In this document: positions 1 through 5,811 of the stretch, piece by piece
Layout of the letters: every line of letters starts with the position of its first letter
Numbering within the stretch: the stretch's first letter is position 1
Assembly (NCBI GenBank): GCA_964613235.1
Contig: CAZTGM010000038.1
Span: forward strand, 1 to 18,279
Direction of reading: 5' to 3'
DNA length: 18,279 nucleotides
Source: J005 sp964613235
GTDB taxonomy: Bacteria > Pseudomonadota > Zetaproteobacteria > Mariprofundales > Mariprofundaceae
The notes under the pieces: generated by a model
What the model was told of the DNA's origin: nothing
Database searches by the model: none
Seen by the model: the letters and a program-made list of their open reading frames with translations, nothing else
Translations under genes and position numbers: made by a program

Positions 1-525
1 CTGCATGTGTTCGGTACGCTGGCCGGTGTGTTCGATGCGCCGGTGGCGGAATTGATCGCAATTGAAGGGCTTGGCGAGAAGGGGGCGGTGTTTCTTTCGC
101 TGATTCGCCAGGTGGAGATGCGTTATCTGGCCAGTGATGTACAGGGGCGTTCGGTGTTTGATCGACCTGAGAAGGTCAGGGAGCACCTGCGCTTGCTGGT
201 GCAGGGGCGGGGCATGGAGTGTTTCGGTGCCGTGTTTGCCGATCAGCAACATCGTCATATCGCTACGCAGATTCTGTTCGAAGGCACGGTGGACCGCACA
301 GTAGTTTATCCGCGCAATGTTATCAAGCGCGCCCTGGAACTGGATGCCAAGGGCCTGATTTTATTCCACAATCACCCCGGTGGTACGGAACACGCCAGTG
401 CTGAAGACAGGCAGTTGACGCAGCGTATGCAGGAGGCATGCGCGCCGCTGGATATTCGCTTGCTGGATCATTTCCTTATTGCAGGCAAATCAGTGTTGTC
501 CTTTCGCGAGCGCGGCTGGTTCTAG
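1..525 (+). CDS. radC: RadC family protein (JAB1/MPN domain), 5' end outside window
   Basis: This is the C-terminal 174 codons of a RadC (UPF0758) protein. The reading frame is open from base 1, so the true start lies upstream; family members are about 220 residues. The visible part begins in the helix-hairpin-helix-like N-terminal segment (IEGLGEKGA) and continues into the JAB1/MPN metalloprotease-like fold. The full JAMM zinc-binding signature is present: HNHPGG with both histidines (codons at 367 and 373), then seven residues, then S-x-x-D, plus an upstream glutamate in LFEGTVDR. The usual serine of HNHPSG is glycine here, at a position the metal signature does not require. The biochemical role of RadC is unsettled; the old link to DNA repair is doubtful. 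It lies 285 bp upstream of mraZ and is probably a separate transcription unit. Confidence 0.94.
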   Translation: MHVFGTLAGVFDAPVAELIAIEGLGEKGAVFLSLIRQVEMRYLASDVQGRSVFDRPEKVREHLRLLVQGRGMECFGAVFADQQHRHIATQILFEGTVDRTVVYPRNVIKRALELDAKGLILFHNHPGGTEHASAEDRQLTQRMQEACAPLDIRLLDHFLIAGKSVLSFRERGWF

Positions 526-536
526 TCTTGCATGCC

Positions 537-553
537 GCGTGCTTTTCGCACGC
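537..553 (+). terminator. Small hairpin behind radC, weak terminator candidate
   Basis: A perfect 6-bp inverted repeat (GCGTGC / GCACGC) with a 5-nt loop (TTTTC) starts 11 nt after the radC stop codon. The stem is GC-rich, but the required run of T does not follow directly; only a T-rich stretch 20-40 nt further on does. It could be a weak intrinsic terminator or an mRNA 3'-end stabiliser. The position fits; the structure is too small for certainty. Confidence 0.35.
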
Positions 554-719
554 CTGAATAATGTTCTATCATTTTCATTGGTCTTCTTTTGTGTTGTCAG
601 ACACGCTCTGAATTAATTATTCCCCACGAATCACCACGTTAGCGGATTGCGTTGAGGTTTTTCTTGTATTTTAAAGGAAAATGGCGCATGTCTCTGCTCT
701 GTTTTTATCGTTTATATGG

Positions 720-748
720 TTGACAAGGATTTATTTATGGACAATATT
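720..748 (+). promoter_or_regulatory. Predicted sigma70-type promoter of the mra/dcw cluster
   Basis: A perfect -35 hexamer TTGACA (720-725) is followed after 17 bp by AATATT (743-748), which matches the -10 consensus at 4 of 6 positions. The predicted transcription start is around 755-757, giving a 5' leader of about 55 nt before mraZ. The -10 lies inside the TGG array, so a repressor bound there would block RNA polymerase directly. This is the best promoter candidate in front of the cluster. Inferred from sequence only. Confidence 0.6.
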
Positions 749-797
749 GGCGTTTAGTGGGGAAGTGTGGTAATCCACACCAATGCGTGGCAAGGGA
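738..797 (+). promoter_or_regulatory. Probable MraZ operator: TGG units in exact 10-bp phase
   Basis: TGG occurs at 738, 748, 758, 768 and 788, so five of six consecutive 10-bp slots are filled; only slot 778 is empty. E. coli MraZ is known to bind direct repeats of the form TGGGN separated by 5 nt, which is the same 10-bp period. The unit at 758 (TGGGG) matches that consensus fully; the others keep TGG only (TGGAC, TGGCG, TGGTA, TGGCA). The array covers the predicted -10, the start point and the early leader of mraZ, where an autorepressor would act. Which units are actually bound cannot be told from sequence. Confidence 0.7.
765..780. repeat. Perfect inverted repeat inside the MraZ operator
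   Basis: GTGTGG (765-770), a 4-nt TAAT loop, then CCACAC (775-780). In DNA this places a TGG-containing half-site on each strand across the array. In RNA it would form a 6-bp hairpin in the mraZ leader, about 30 nt before the start codon. It may be an additional protein-binding palindrome or a leader structure, or a coincidence of the GTG-rich array. Confidence 0.55.
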
Positions 798-803
798 GAA
801 GGG
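798..803 (+). promoter_or_regulatory. Ribosome binding site that fixes the mraZ GTG start
   Basis: GAAGGG ends 7 nt before the GTG at 811. A second purine block (AAGGGAG, 792-798) lies just upstream at 12 nt. The GTG at 757, which would give a longer frame, lies within the operator near the predicted transcription start and has no comparable site, so 811 is preferred. Confidence 0.65.
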
Positions 804-810
804 TAAAGGC

Positions 811-1242
811 GTGTTCCAGGGCGAATATAGCAACAGCATGGACGATAAGGGTCGCGTCAGCATCCCTGCCGCTTTTCGTGATGTGCTCAGGGAGAGCTAT
901 GGTGACGAGCGCATCGTGATTGCCCGCACACCGCATAATCATTGTCTTCTTGCCTATCCCATGCGTGAATGGAAACGTTTGCAGAGTCGTATTGCTTCCA
1001 TGCGGCCGAGCCCGGAGCTGCGGGCTTTCAAGCGCGTGATTTTCAGTTCTGCTCAGGAATATCTGCCCGACAGGCAGGGGCGCGTGCTGATTCCGCAAGG
1101 CCTGCGTGAATGGGCCTCGCTGAGTCGCAGCGTACAGTTTTCGGGTTTTGCCGACACATTCGAAATCTGGGACAAGGCCAGGTGGGAAGCGCAGCTGGAA
1201 GAAGATGTTCAGCTGGCCCGAAATTTCGAACTGGATTTGTGA
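811..1242 (+). CDS. mraZ: Transcriptional regulator MraZ
   Basis: MraZ is a ring-forming DNA-binding protein of the AbrB/SpoVT superfamily; in E. coli it represses its own dcw promoter. The product has 143 residues, within the family range. Two tandem SpoVT-AbrB/MraZ motifs are visible: DDKGRVSIPAAFR (about residues 11-23) and DRQGRVLIPQGLRE (about 87-100). Starting at GTG 811 gives an N-terminus (MFQGEYSNSMDDKGR) that matches the usual MFRG-x-S-x-D-x-KGR pattern. The frame stays open upstream to a GTG at 757, but the extra 18 residues do not belong to the family. The gene is first in the cluster, directly behind the TGG array, and its stop is 1 nt from the rsmH start. Confidence 0.95.
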   Translation: MFQGEYSNSMDDKGRVSIPAAFRDVLRESYGDERIVIARTPHNHCLLAYPMREWKRLQSRIASMRPSPELRAFKRVIFSSAQEYLPDRQGRVLIPQGLREWASLSRSVQFSGFADTFEIWDKARWEAQLEEDVQLARNFELDL

Positions 1243-1243
1243 T

Positions 1244-2188
1244 GTGGCGGAATATGGTGCACATATCCCGGTGCTACTCAATGAATGGGTGGACGCCCTC
1301 GTGGTTGATCCGGATGGCAGCTATATCGATGCGACCTTCGGGCGTGGCGGCCACAGCCGGGCTATTCTGGCGCGATTGTCGGCCAATGGGCGCTTGCTGG
1401 CGCTGGATCGCGATCCGGAAGCCTGCCGTGTGGGTGAACAACTTGCGGAGCGGGATGCACGTTTTCGCATTGTCCATCGCCCTTTCGCCGAACTGGCCGA
1501 GGCGCTGGACCAGGCAGGGTGGCAGGACGTGAGTGGTGTCGGCTTTGACCTTGGTGTTTCTTCGCCGCAGGTTGATGATGCCGCACGGGGCTTTTCATTT
1601 CAAAAATCAGGTCCGCTGGATATGCGCATGAATCCGCAGGACGGGCAGCCTTTGTCCCGTTTGTTGCAAAAGGTGTCGGAAAAAGAACTGGCACAGCTTA
1701 TTCGACAGTTTGGCGGTGAGCGTTTCGCCGGCCGTATTGCCAGGGCTATTTTGCAGGCTGTGCGTGAAAACCGGATGCAGACAACGGCTGATCTTGAAAA
1801 TGCCTGTTTTCATGCGGTACCCAGATCAGCTCGGCATGGTTCGACTCATCCGGCTACGCGTACGTTTCAGGCCCTGCGCATGTGGGTGAATGATGAACTG
1901 CAGCAGATTCGGGGAGGACTGGAGGTGGCGATGGCCATGCTCAAACGTCCCGGTGGTCGCCTGGCCGTGATTTCCTTTCATTCGGGGGAGGACCGACTGG
2001 TGCGGGATGTAATTGAACAGGCGGTTTCGCCATGTACATGCCCGCCGCAGTTCCCAATGTGCGTGTGCGGTCACGTGCCGACCATGCGCTGGGTGCACAA
2101 GAAGCCTGTTCGTCCTTCCGAGGCAGAGGTTGAACGTAATCCGCGCAGCCGTTCGTCGCGTCTGCGTGTGGCCGAGGCGGTGGCATGA
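1244..2188 (+). CDS. rsmH: 16S rRNA (cytosine(1402)-N(4))-methyltransferase RsmH (MraW)
   Basis: RsmH uses S-adenosylmethionine to methylate N4 of C1402 in the 16S rRNA P-site region. The product has 314 residues, against 313 in E. coli. Visible motifs are the SAM-binding segment DATFGRGGHS (about 29-38), DLGVSSPQVDDAARGFSF, LDMRMN, the conserved VNDELQQI, and ISFHSGEDRLV near the C-terminus. A cysteine-rich stretch (CTCPPQFPMCVCG) follows, as in homologues. The GTG at 1244 gives VAEYGAHIPVLLNE, which aligns with the E. coli start (MENYKHTTVLLDE). In-frame starts at ATG 1205 and TTG 1148 would overlap mraZ and add non-family residues, although ATG 1205 has a GGAAG-like site in front. No good Shine-Dalgarno precedes 1244, so translation probably relies on coupling to mraZ. 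Confidence 0.95.
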   Translation: MAEYGAHIPVLLNEWVDALVVDPDGSYIDATFGRGGHSRAILARLSANGRLLALDRDPEACRVGEQLAERDARFRIVHRPFAELAEALDQAGWQDVSGVGFDLGVSSPQVDDAARGFSFQKSGPLDMRMNPQDGQPLSRLLQKVSEKELAQLIRQFGGERFAGRIARAILQAVRENRMQTTADLENACFHAVPRSARHGSTHPATRTFQALRMWVNDELQQIRGGLEVAMAMLKRPGGRLAVISFHSGEDRLVRDVIEQAVSPCTCPPQFPMCVCGHVPTMRWVHKKPVRPSEAEVERNPRSRSSRLRVAEAVA

Positions 2189-2457
2189 CAATGGCATTTG
2201 TCATCCGTCAATGCTGGCTGCTGCCAGTGTTGTTGCTGGCATTGCTGGCCGTGGGGCAGGTGTGGTTGTCGCATCAGCGTTATGAGCTTGCCAAACAGCA
2301 CCAGCAAGTGGTGAAGCAGCTTGCCGAGGACAAGGCGGAGATGAAACGCCTGCAGCTGGAAATGGCCAGTCTGACGCGTCCGGAGCGCTTGCGTGAGTTG
2401 GCGGCCGACAAGCTGGATATGCATCCGCCGGGGCCGATGCAGGTGGTACACCTGTGA
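2185..2457 (+). CDS. ftsL: Cell division protein FtsL
   Basis: FtsL is a small bitopic membrane protein that joins FtsB and FtsQ and takes part in activating FtsWI at the septum. The product has 90 residues, shorter than the 121 of E. coli but normal for many proteobacteria. A short cytoplasmic tail is followed by one transmembrane helix (about 10-28, leucine/valine-rich), then a coiled coil (about 33-65, rich in Q, K, E and L). The C-terminus ERLRELAADKLDMHPPGPMQVV resembles the family's typical ending (P-x-R-xx-x-x-A-xx-LGM-xx-P). It overlaps rsmH by 4 nt (ATGA). ATG 2191 is an alternative start two codons later. Identification rests on topology, position and the C-terminal motif, since FtsL sequences diverge strongly. 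Confidence 0.9.
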   Translation: MTMAFVIRQCWLLPVLLLALLAVGQVWLSHQRYELAKQHQQVVKQLAEDKAEMKRLQLEMASLTRPERLRELAADKLDMHPPGPMQVVHL

Positions 2458-4331
2458 GTGATAAACAGGCATTGTATATGAAGCGGCGTATTGAAGCCGT
2501 GGCCGGGCTGTTGGTGCTGGGGTTGCTGTTGCTGGCTGTGCGAGCCGTGGATCTGCAATGGCTGCAGAAAGATCAGCTGGTCAACCTGGCAGAAAAGCAG
2601 CGTTTCCGTCAGTACACGGTCATGGCGCCGCGAGGAGCTGTTTATGATCGTAATGGGCGCATTCTGGCGGAATCGATTGAGGTGCCTTCCATCGCGGCCA
2701 TGGCTGATGAAGTGCCGGTGGAGGATTATCCCAGGCTGGCAAAGGCTTTGCATATATCTGCGTCAAAGCTGAGTCGGAAGTTGAAGCATCATAAGGGGTT
2801 TGTCTGGCTGGCACGCCGCATCACACCGCAACAGGCTGATGCAGTGCTGGCATTGAATGTACCGGGGGTGCGTAAGGAAAAAGAATGGCGCCGCTATCAT
2901 CCACTGGGGCCGGAAACCGGACATTTGATCGGATTTGTCGGTCTTGACGGCCGTGGTCTTGAGGGTCTGGAGCATAGCTACAATGATGTATTGACCGGTG
3001 AGCCCGGCGTTCGTCTGGTCCAGCGCGATGCGCGCGGGCGTTCACTGCCGGGGGGGATATGGGTGCGTGAGCCCAGGCCGGGCAAGGATCTGCATCTGAC
3101 ACTGGATGCCTCGATTCAGAGTATTGCCTATGCGGCATTGGCCGAGGCGGTGAAGCGGCAGCGCGCCAAAAGCGGTTCGGTGGTGGTGATGGATCCGCGC
3201 AATGGTGATGTGCTGGCCATGGCGAACTGGCCCGGTTACAACCCCAATGACTTCGGGCGCTATCATCCAGGGCAATGGCGAAACCGTTCAATTACCGATG
3301 TGTTTGAGCCGGGTTCGACGCTGAAGCCGTTTACCATGGCTGCGGCATTGGCATCCGGGCGCTGGCATGCGGATTCGCGAGTGTTTTGTGAAAATGGCGC
3401 TATGAAGGTGGCCGATTACGTTATCCATGATGATCATAAGGAAGGCTGGCTGGATATGGCCGGCCTGATCGCCAAGTCGAGTAATATCGGGGCGGCCAAA
3501 CTGGCGCTGGATATCGGTGCGGACCGTCTGCGGGGTGTGCTCAGTGATGTCGGTTTTGGCCGGCGCACGCAACTGGGCCTGAGTGGCGAGTCGCCGGGCA
3601 TTATTCCGCCACCCGGTCGCTGGGGGCCGGTCGAAACGGCCAATATTGCGTTTGGCCAGGGGATTGCCGTCACGCCGTTGCAGCTTGCAACGGCCTTTTG
3701 CGTATTGGCTAACAAGGGGCAGACGGTAAGGCCTGGTATTTTGCTGGAGCGGGAGAGAGCGCAGCAGCGTCAGGTAATTCCGTCCAAGATAGCTGCCCAG
3801 GTGCTGAAAATGCTGGAGTATGCAACCAGTGAGGAAGGTACGGGTGGCAAGGCGGTGCCGGCTGGTTATACGGTGGCTGGAAAGACAGGGACAGCGCAAA
3901 AGCCCGATGCACGCGGGCGCTATGGCAAAAAGAAGTTCATGGCCGTGTTCGCCGGGATGGCACCGGCCAACGATCCGCAACTGGTGATTGCTGTGGTTGT
4001 CGATGAGCCCCAGAAAAGCATTTATGGTGGTCAGGTTGCTGCACCGGTGTTCAGGAAGATTGCCGAGAATGCCCTGCCATACCTTGGAGTGTTGCCTGAT
4101 ATACATCAGCAGGGCGAATGGCATATGCAGGAAGTGCAGGCCGGGCATGCACCGGTACAGGCAGCGGCTGGCAGTCTGCTCGGCATGACGTTGCGTGAAA
4201 TCCGTAATGTGGCCAGTCAATACGGTTTGCAGGCGCGTATTCACGGTAGCGGCTGGGTGTACCGTCAGCAGCCGGTGTCCATCTCGCAGCTCAGGCCCGG
4301 CGATTCGTTCGAGGTATGGCTCAATGAGTAG
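2454..4331 (+). CDS. ftsI: Septal peptidoglycan transpeptidase FtsI (PBP3) with C-terminal PASTA-like domain
   Basis: FtsI is a class B penicillin-binding protein that cross-links septal peptidoglycan in complex with FtsW. The product has 625 residues. A cytoplasmic tail and one transmembrane helix (about 14-32) precede the PBP dimer domain (RGAVYDRNGRILAES, about 60-74) and the transpeptidase domain. All three active-site motifs are intact: S288-T-L-K291, S342-S-N344 and K477-T-G. Residues about 571-624 (GSLLGMTLREIRNVASQYGL... to LRPGDSFEVWL) look like one PASTA domain, which E. coli FtsI (588 aa) lacks. The start is GTG 2454, overlapping the ftsL stop by 4 nt, with AGGTGG 7 nt upstream. 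ATG 2478 is a possible later start that would keep the transmembrane helix. Confidence 0.96.
   Translation: MSDKQALYMKRRIEAVAGLLVLGLLLLAVRAVDLQWLQKDQLVNLAEKQRFRQYTVMAPRGAVYDRNGRILAESIEVPSIAAMADEVPVEDYPRLAKALHISASKLSRKLKHHKGFVWLARRITPQQADAVLALNVPGVRKEKEWRRYHPLGPETGHLIGFVGLDGRGLEGLEHSYNDVLTGEPGVRLVQRDARGRSLPGGIWVREPRPGKDLHLTLDASIQSIAYAALAEAVKRQRAKSGSVVVMDPRNGDVLAMANWPGYNPNDFGRYHPGQWRNRSITDVFEPGSTLKPFTMAAALASGRWHADSRVFCENGAMKVADYVIHDDHKEGWLDMAGLIAKSSNIGAAKLALDIGADRLRGVLSDVGFGRRTQLGLSGESPGIIPPPGRWGPVETANIAFGQGIAVTPLQLATAFCVLANKGQTVRPGILLERERAQQRQVIPSKIAAQVLKMLEYATSEEGTGGKAVPAGYTVAGKTGTAQKPDARGRYGKKKFMAVFAGMAPANDPQLVIAVVVDEPQKSIYGGQVAAPVFRKIAENALPYLGVLPDIHQQGEWHMQEVQAGHAPVQAAAGSLLGMTLREIRNVASQYGLQARIHGSGWVYRQQPVSISQLRPGDSFEVWLNE
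4311..4315 (+). promoter_or_regulatory. Ribosome binding site supporting the murE start
   Basis: GAGGT ends 8 nt before ATG 4324 and lies inside the last codons of ftsI. It supports this start over frames that stay open further upstream within ftsI. Confidence 0.6.
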
Positions 4332-5811
4332 GCAGGGTGTGCAGCGCGAACTGGCCGAGCTGGCACAGGGCTTGGGCTTTATGCATGGCCATGCGCAGGT
4401 GGCAGGCCTGGTGGATGACAGTCGTAAGGTGCAGCCGGGTGATGCGTATATTTGCATGCCGCGTTCGGGTGTGCGGGCCGGCGAATATGTACAGTTGGCT
4501 GTGCAGCAGGGTGCTGCAGCCATTATTTTTGTCGGCACCGCAGGCAAGACAGATTTGCCGTACCTGCATTTGCAGGATATCGGGCAACTGGGGCTGCTGT
4601 TGCGTCGCTGGCATGGCACGGAGCATGCCGCAACGCGCCTGATCGGCATTACCGGAACCGATGGTAAAACCAGTGTTTGCTGGATGTTGCGTGCTGCGCT
4701 GGCACGCCATCATGAGCGAGTCTGGGGTTGTGGCACGCTGGGGCTGATCCGGGAAGATGCACAGATCATTGATTTGGGCAATACGACACCGTCATTGCTG
4801 CGGTTGCATCAGTTGCTGGCCGATGCCGATGTGCAGGACGTTAGCCATCTGGTGATGGAAGTTTCATCGCATGGTATTGCGCAGCAGCGTATCGCTGGTC
4901 TGGATTTCGAGGCGGTGATCTGGACAACGATAGGTCACGATCATTTGCAGGATCATGGTGGCTATATGCCATATCTGGAGACCAAGGCAGGTTTCATTCA
5001 TGGCTGTGAGAAGGCCGGGTCGGTCGCCATCGTCAATGCGGATCATGAAGATATCTGTCACCATGTGAGCGCGCAGGCGCTGCGTTATGGTCGGGGGTTA
5101 TATCGTGGCGATGTGGCCATGGCCTGGGAACAGGAGCTTCCCGGCTTCGTCCGCTTGAATAATGGCACGCAGGAAGTGGTGATTGAAGATATTCCGGCCG
5201 GTGAGTTTCATGCCGAGAATCTGGCCTGTGTAGCAACGTTTTTGCATCATGTCGGTGGTGTTCCGATGGCAGGTCTGCCATCGTTGCTCAATGGCCTGAG
5301 TGCGCCGCCGGGCAGAATGGAGGCCATTGAAACAGCGGCTGACTGGAAGGTGTTTATTGATTATGCACATACACCGGAAGCACTGGCTCGCTGTCTGAAA
5401 ACGGCGCGTATGCTGACCCGGCAGCGGTTGTTGCTGGTGTTTGGATGTGGTGGTGAGCGGGATCGTGAAAAACGGCCGCAAATGGGGCGGCTGGCAGCGG
5501 AACTGGCGGATGTGGTATGGATTTCTTCCGACAATCCGCGTGGTGAGGCGCCGGAAGTGATCGCATCGGAAATCGAGTTCGGCATGGTCCAGCCCTATCA
5601 GGCCGAGATGCATTTGCAGCTGGATCGCGAAATGGCCATTGCCGAGGCTATTGATGCCCTGCAGTCGGGCGATACGCTGGTGATTGCCGGCAAGGGACAT
5701 GAAGATTACATGGAAATCGCAGGCCGGCGCATGCCGTGGAGTGATCGTGAGGTGGCTGGGCGTTATCTGGATATGAAGCGCGAGAGCGGAAGGTATGCAC
5801 AATGCGCCTGA
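4324..5811 (+). CDS. murE: UDP-MurNAc-L-Ala-D-Glu:meso-diaminopimelate ligase
   Basis: MurE adds the third stem-peptide residue to UDP-MurNAc-dipeptide in the cytoplasm, using ATP. The product has 495 residues, the same length as in E. coli. The N-terminal UDP-binding domain holds DDSRKVQPGD. The central ATPase has the P-loop GITGTDGKTS (K115), MEVSSHGI, and YLETKAGF with the presumed carbamylated lysine K221. The C-terminal domain has YAHTPEAL, GCGGERDREKRPQMG, DNPRGE (403-408) and AGKGHEDY. The DNPR motif is the known marker for meso-diaminopimelate rather than lysine, so the wall is of DAP type. The segment TTIGHDHLQDHGG departs from the usual TNL-x-x-DHLDYHG but keeps the DH pair. It overlaps ftsI by 8 nt. 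Confidence 0.97.
   Translation: MSRQGVQRELAELAQGLGFMHGHAQVAGLVDDSRKVQPGDAYICMPRSGVRAGEYVQLAVQQGAAAIIFVGTAGKTDLPYLHLQDIGQLGLLLRRWHGTEHAATRLIGITGTDGKTSVCWMLRAALARHHERVWGCGTLGLIREDAQIIDLGNTTPSLLRLHQLLADADVQDVSHLVMEVSSHGIAQQRIAGLDFEAVIWTTIGHDHLQDHGGYMPYLETKAGFIHGCEKAGSVAIVNADHEDICHHVSAQALRYGRGLYRGDVAMAWEQELPGFVRLNNGTQEVVIEDIPAGEFHAENLACVATFLHHVGGVPMAGLPSLLNGLSAPPGRMEAIETAADWKVFIDYAHTPEALARCLKTARMLTRQRLLLVFGCGGERDREKRPQMGRLAAELADVVWISSDNPRGEAPEVIASEIEFGMVQPYQAEMHLQLDREMAIAEAIDALQSGDTLVIAGKGHEDYMEIAGRRMPWSDREVAGRYLDMKRESGRYAQCA

Larger units (their letters stand above)
526..810 (+). promoter_or_regulatory. Intergenic control region between radC and mraZ
   Basis: This 285-bp gene-poor stretch is visibly more AT-rich than its neighbours, especially from about 560 to 760. 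It contains the hairpin behind radC, a sigma70-like promoter, a phased TGG array that is the likely MraZ operator, a perfect inverted repeat and the mraZ ribosome binding site, each listed separately. Between about 555 and 715 I see no promoter with acceptable -35/-10 spacing, no tRNA-like fold and no repeat. Confidence 0.8.

Noticed and set aside
757..810. 18-codon N-terminal extension of MraZ from GTG 757
   Set aside because: It would be encoded by the operator itself, starts at or before the predicted transcription start, and adds residues absent from the family; GTG 811 has a proper ribosome binding site and family-like N-terminus.
3288..4649. Long reverse-strand open frame (453 codons) opposite ftsI and the start of murE
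   Set aside because: The predicted protein is rich in C, P, H, R and T without any recognisable domain, and the plus strand carries clear ftsI and murE with intact catalytic motifs. It is a by-product of codon use that avoids reverse-strand stops.
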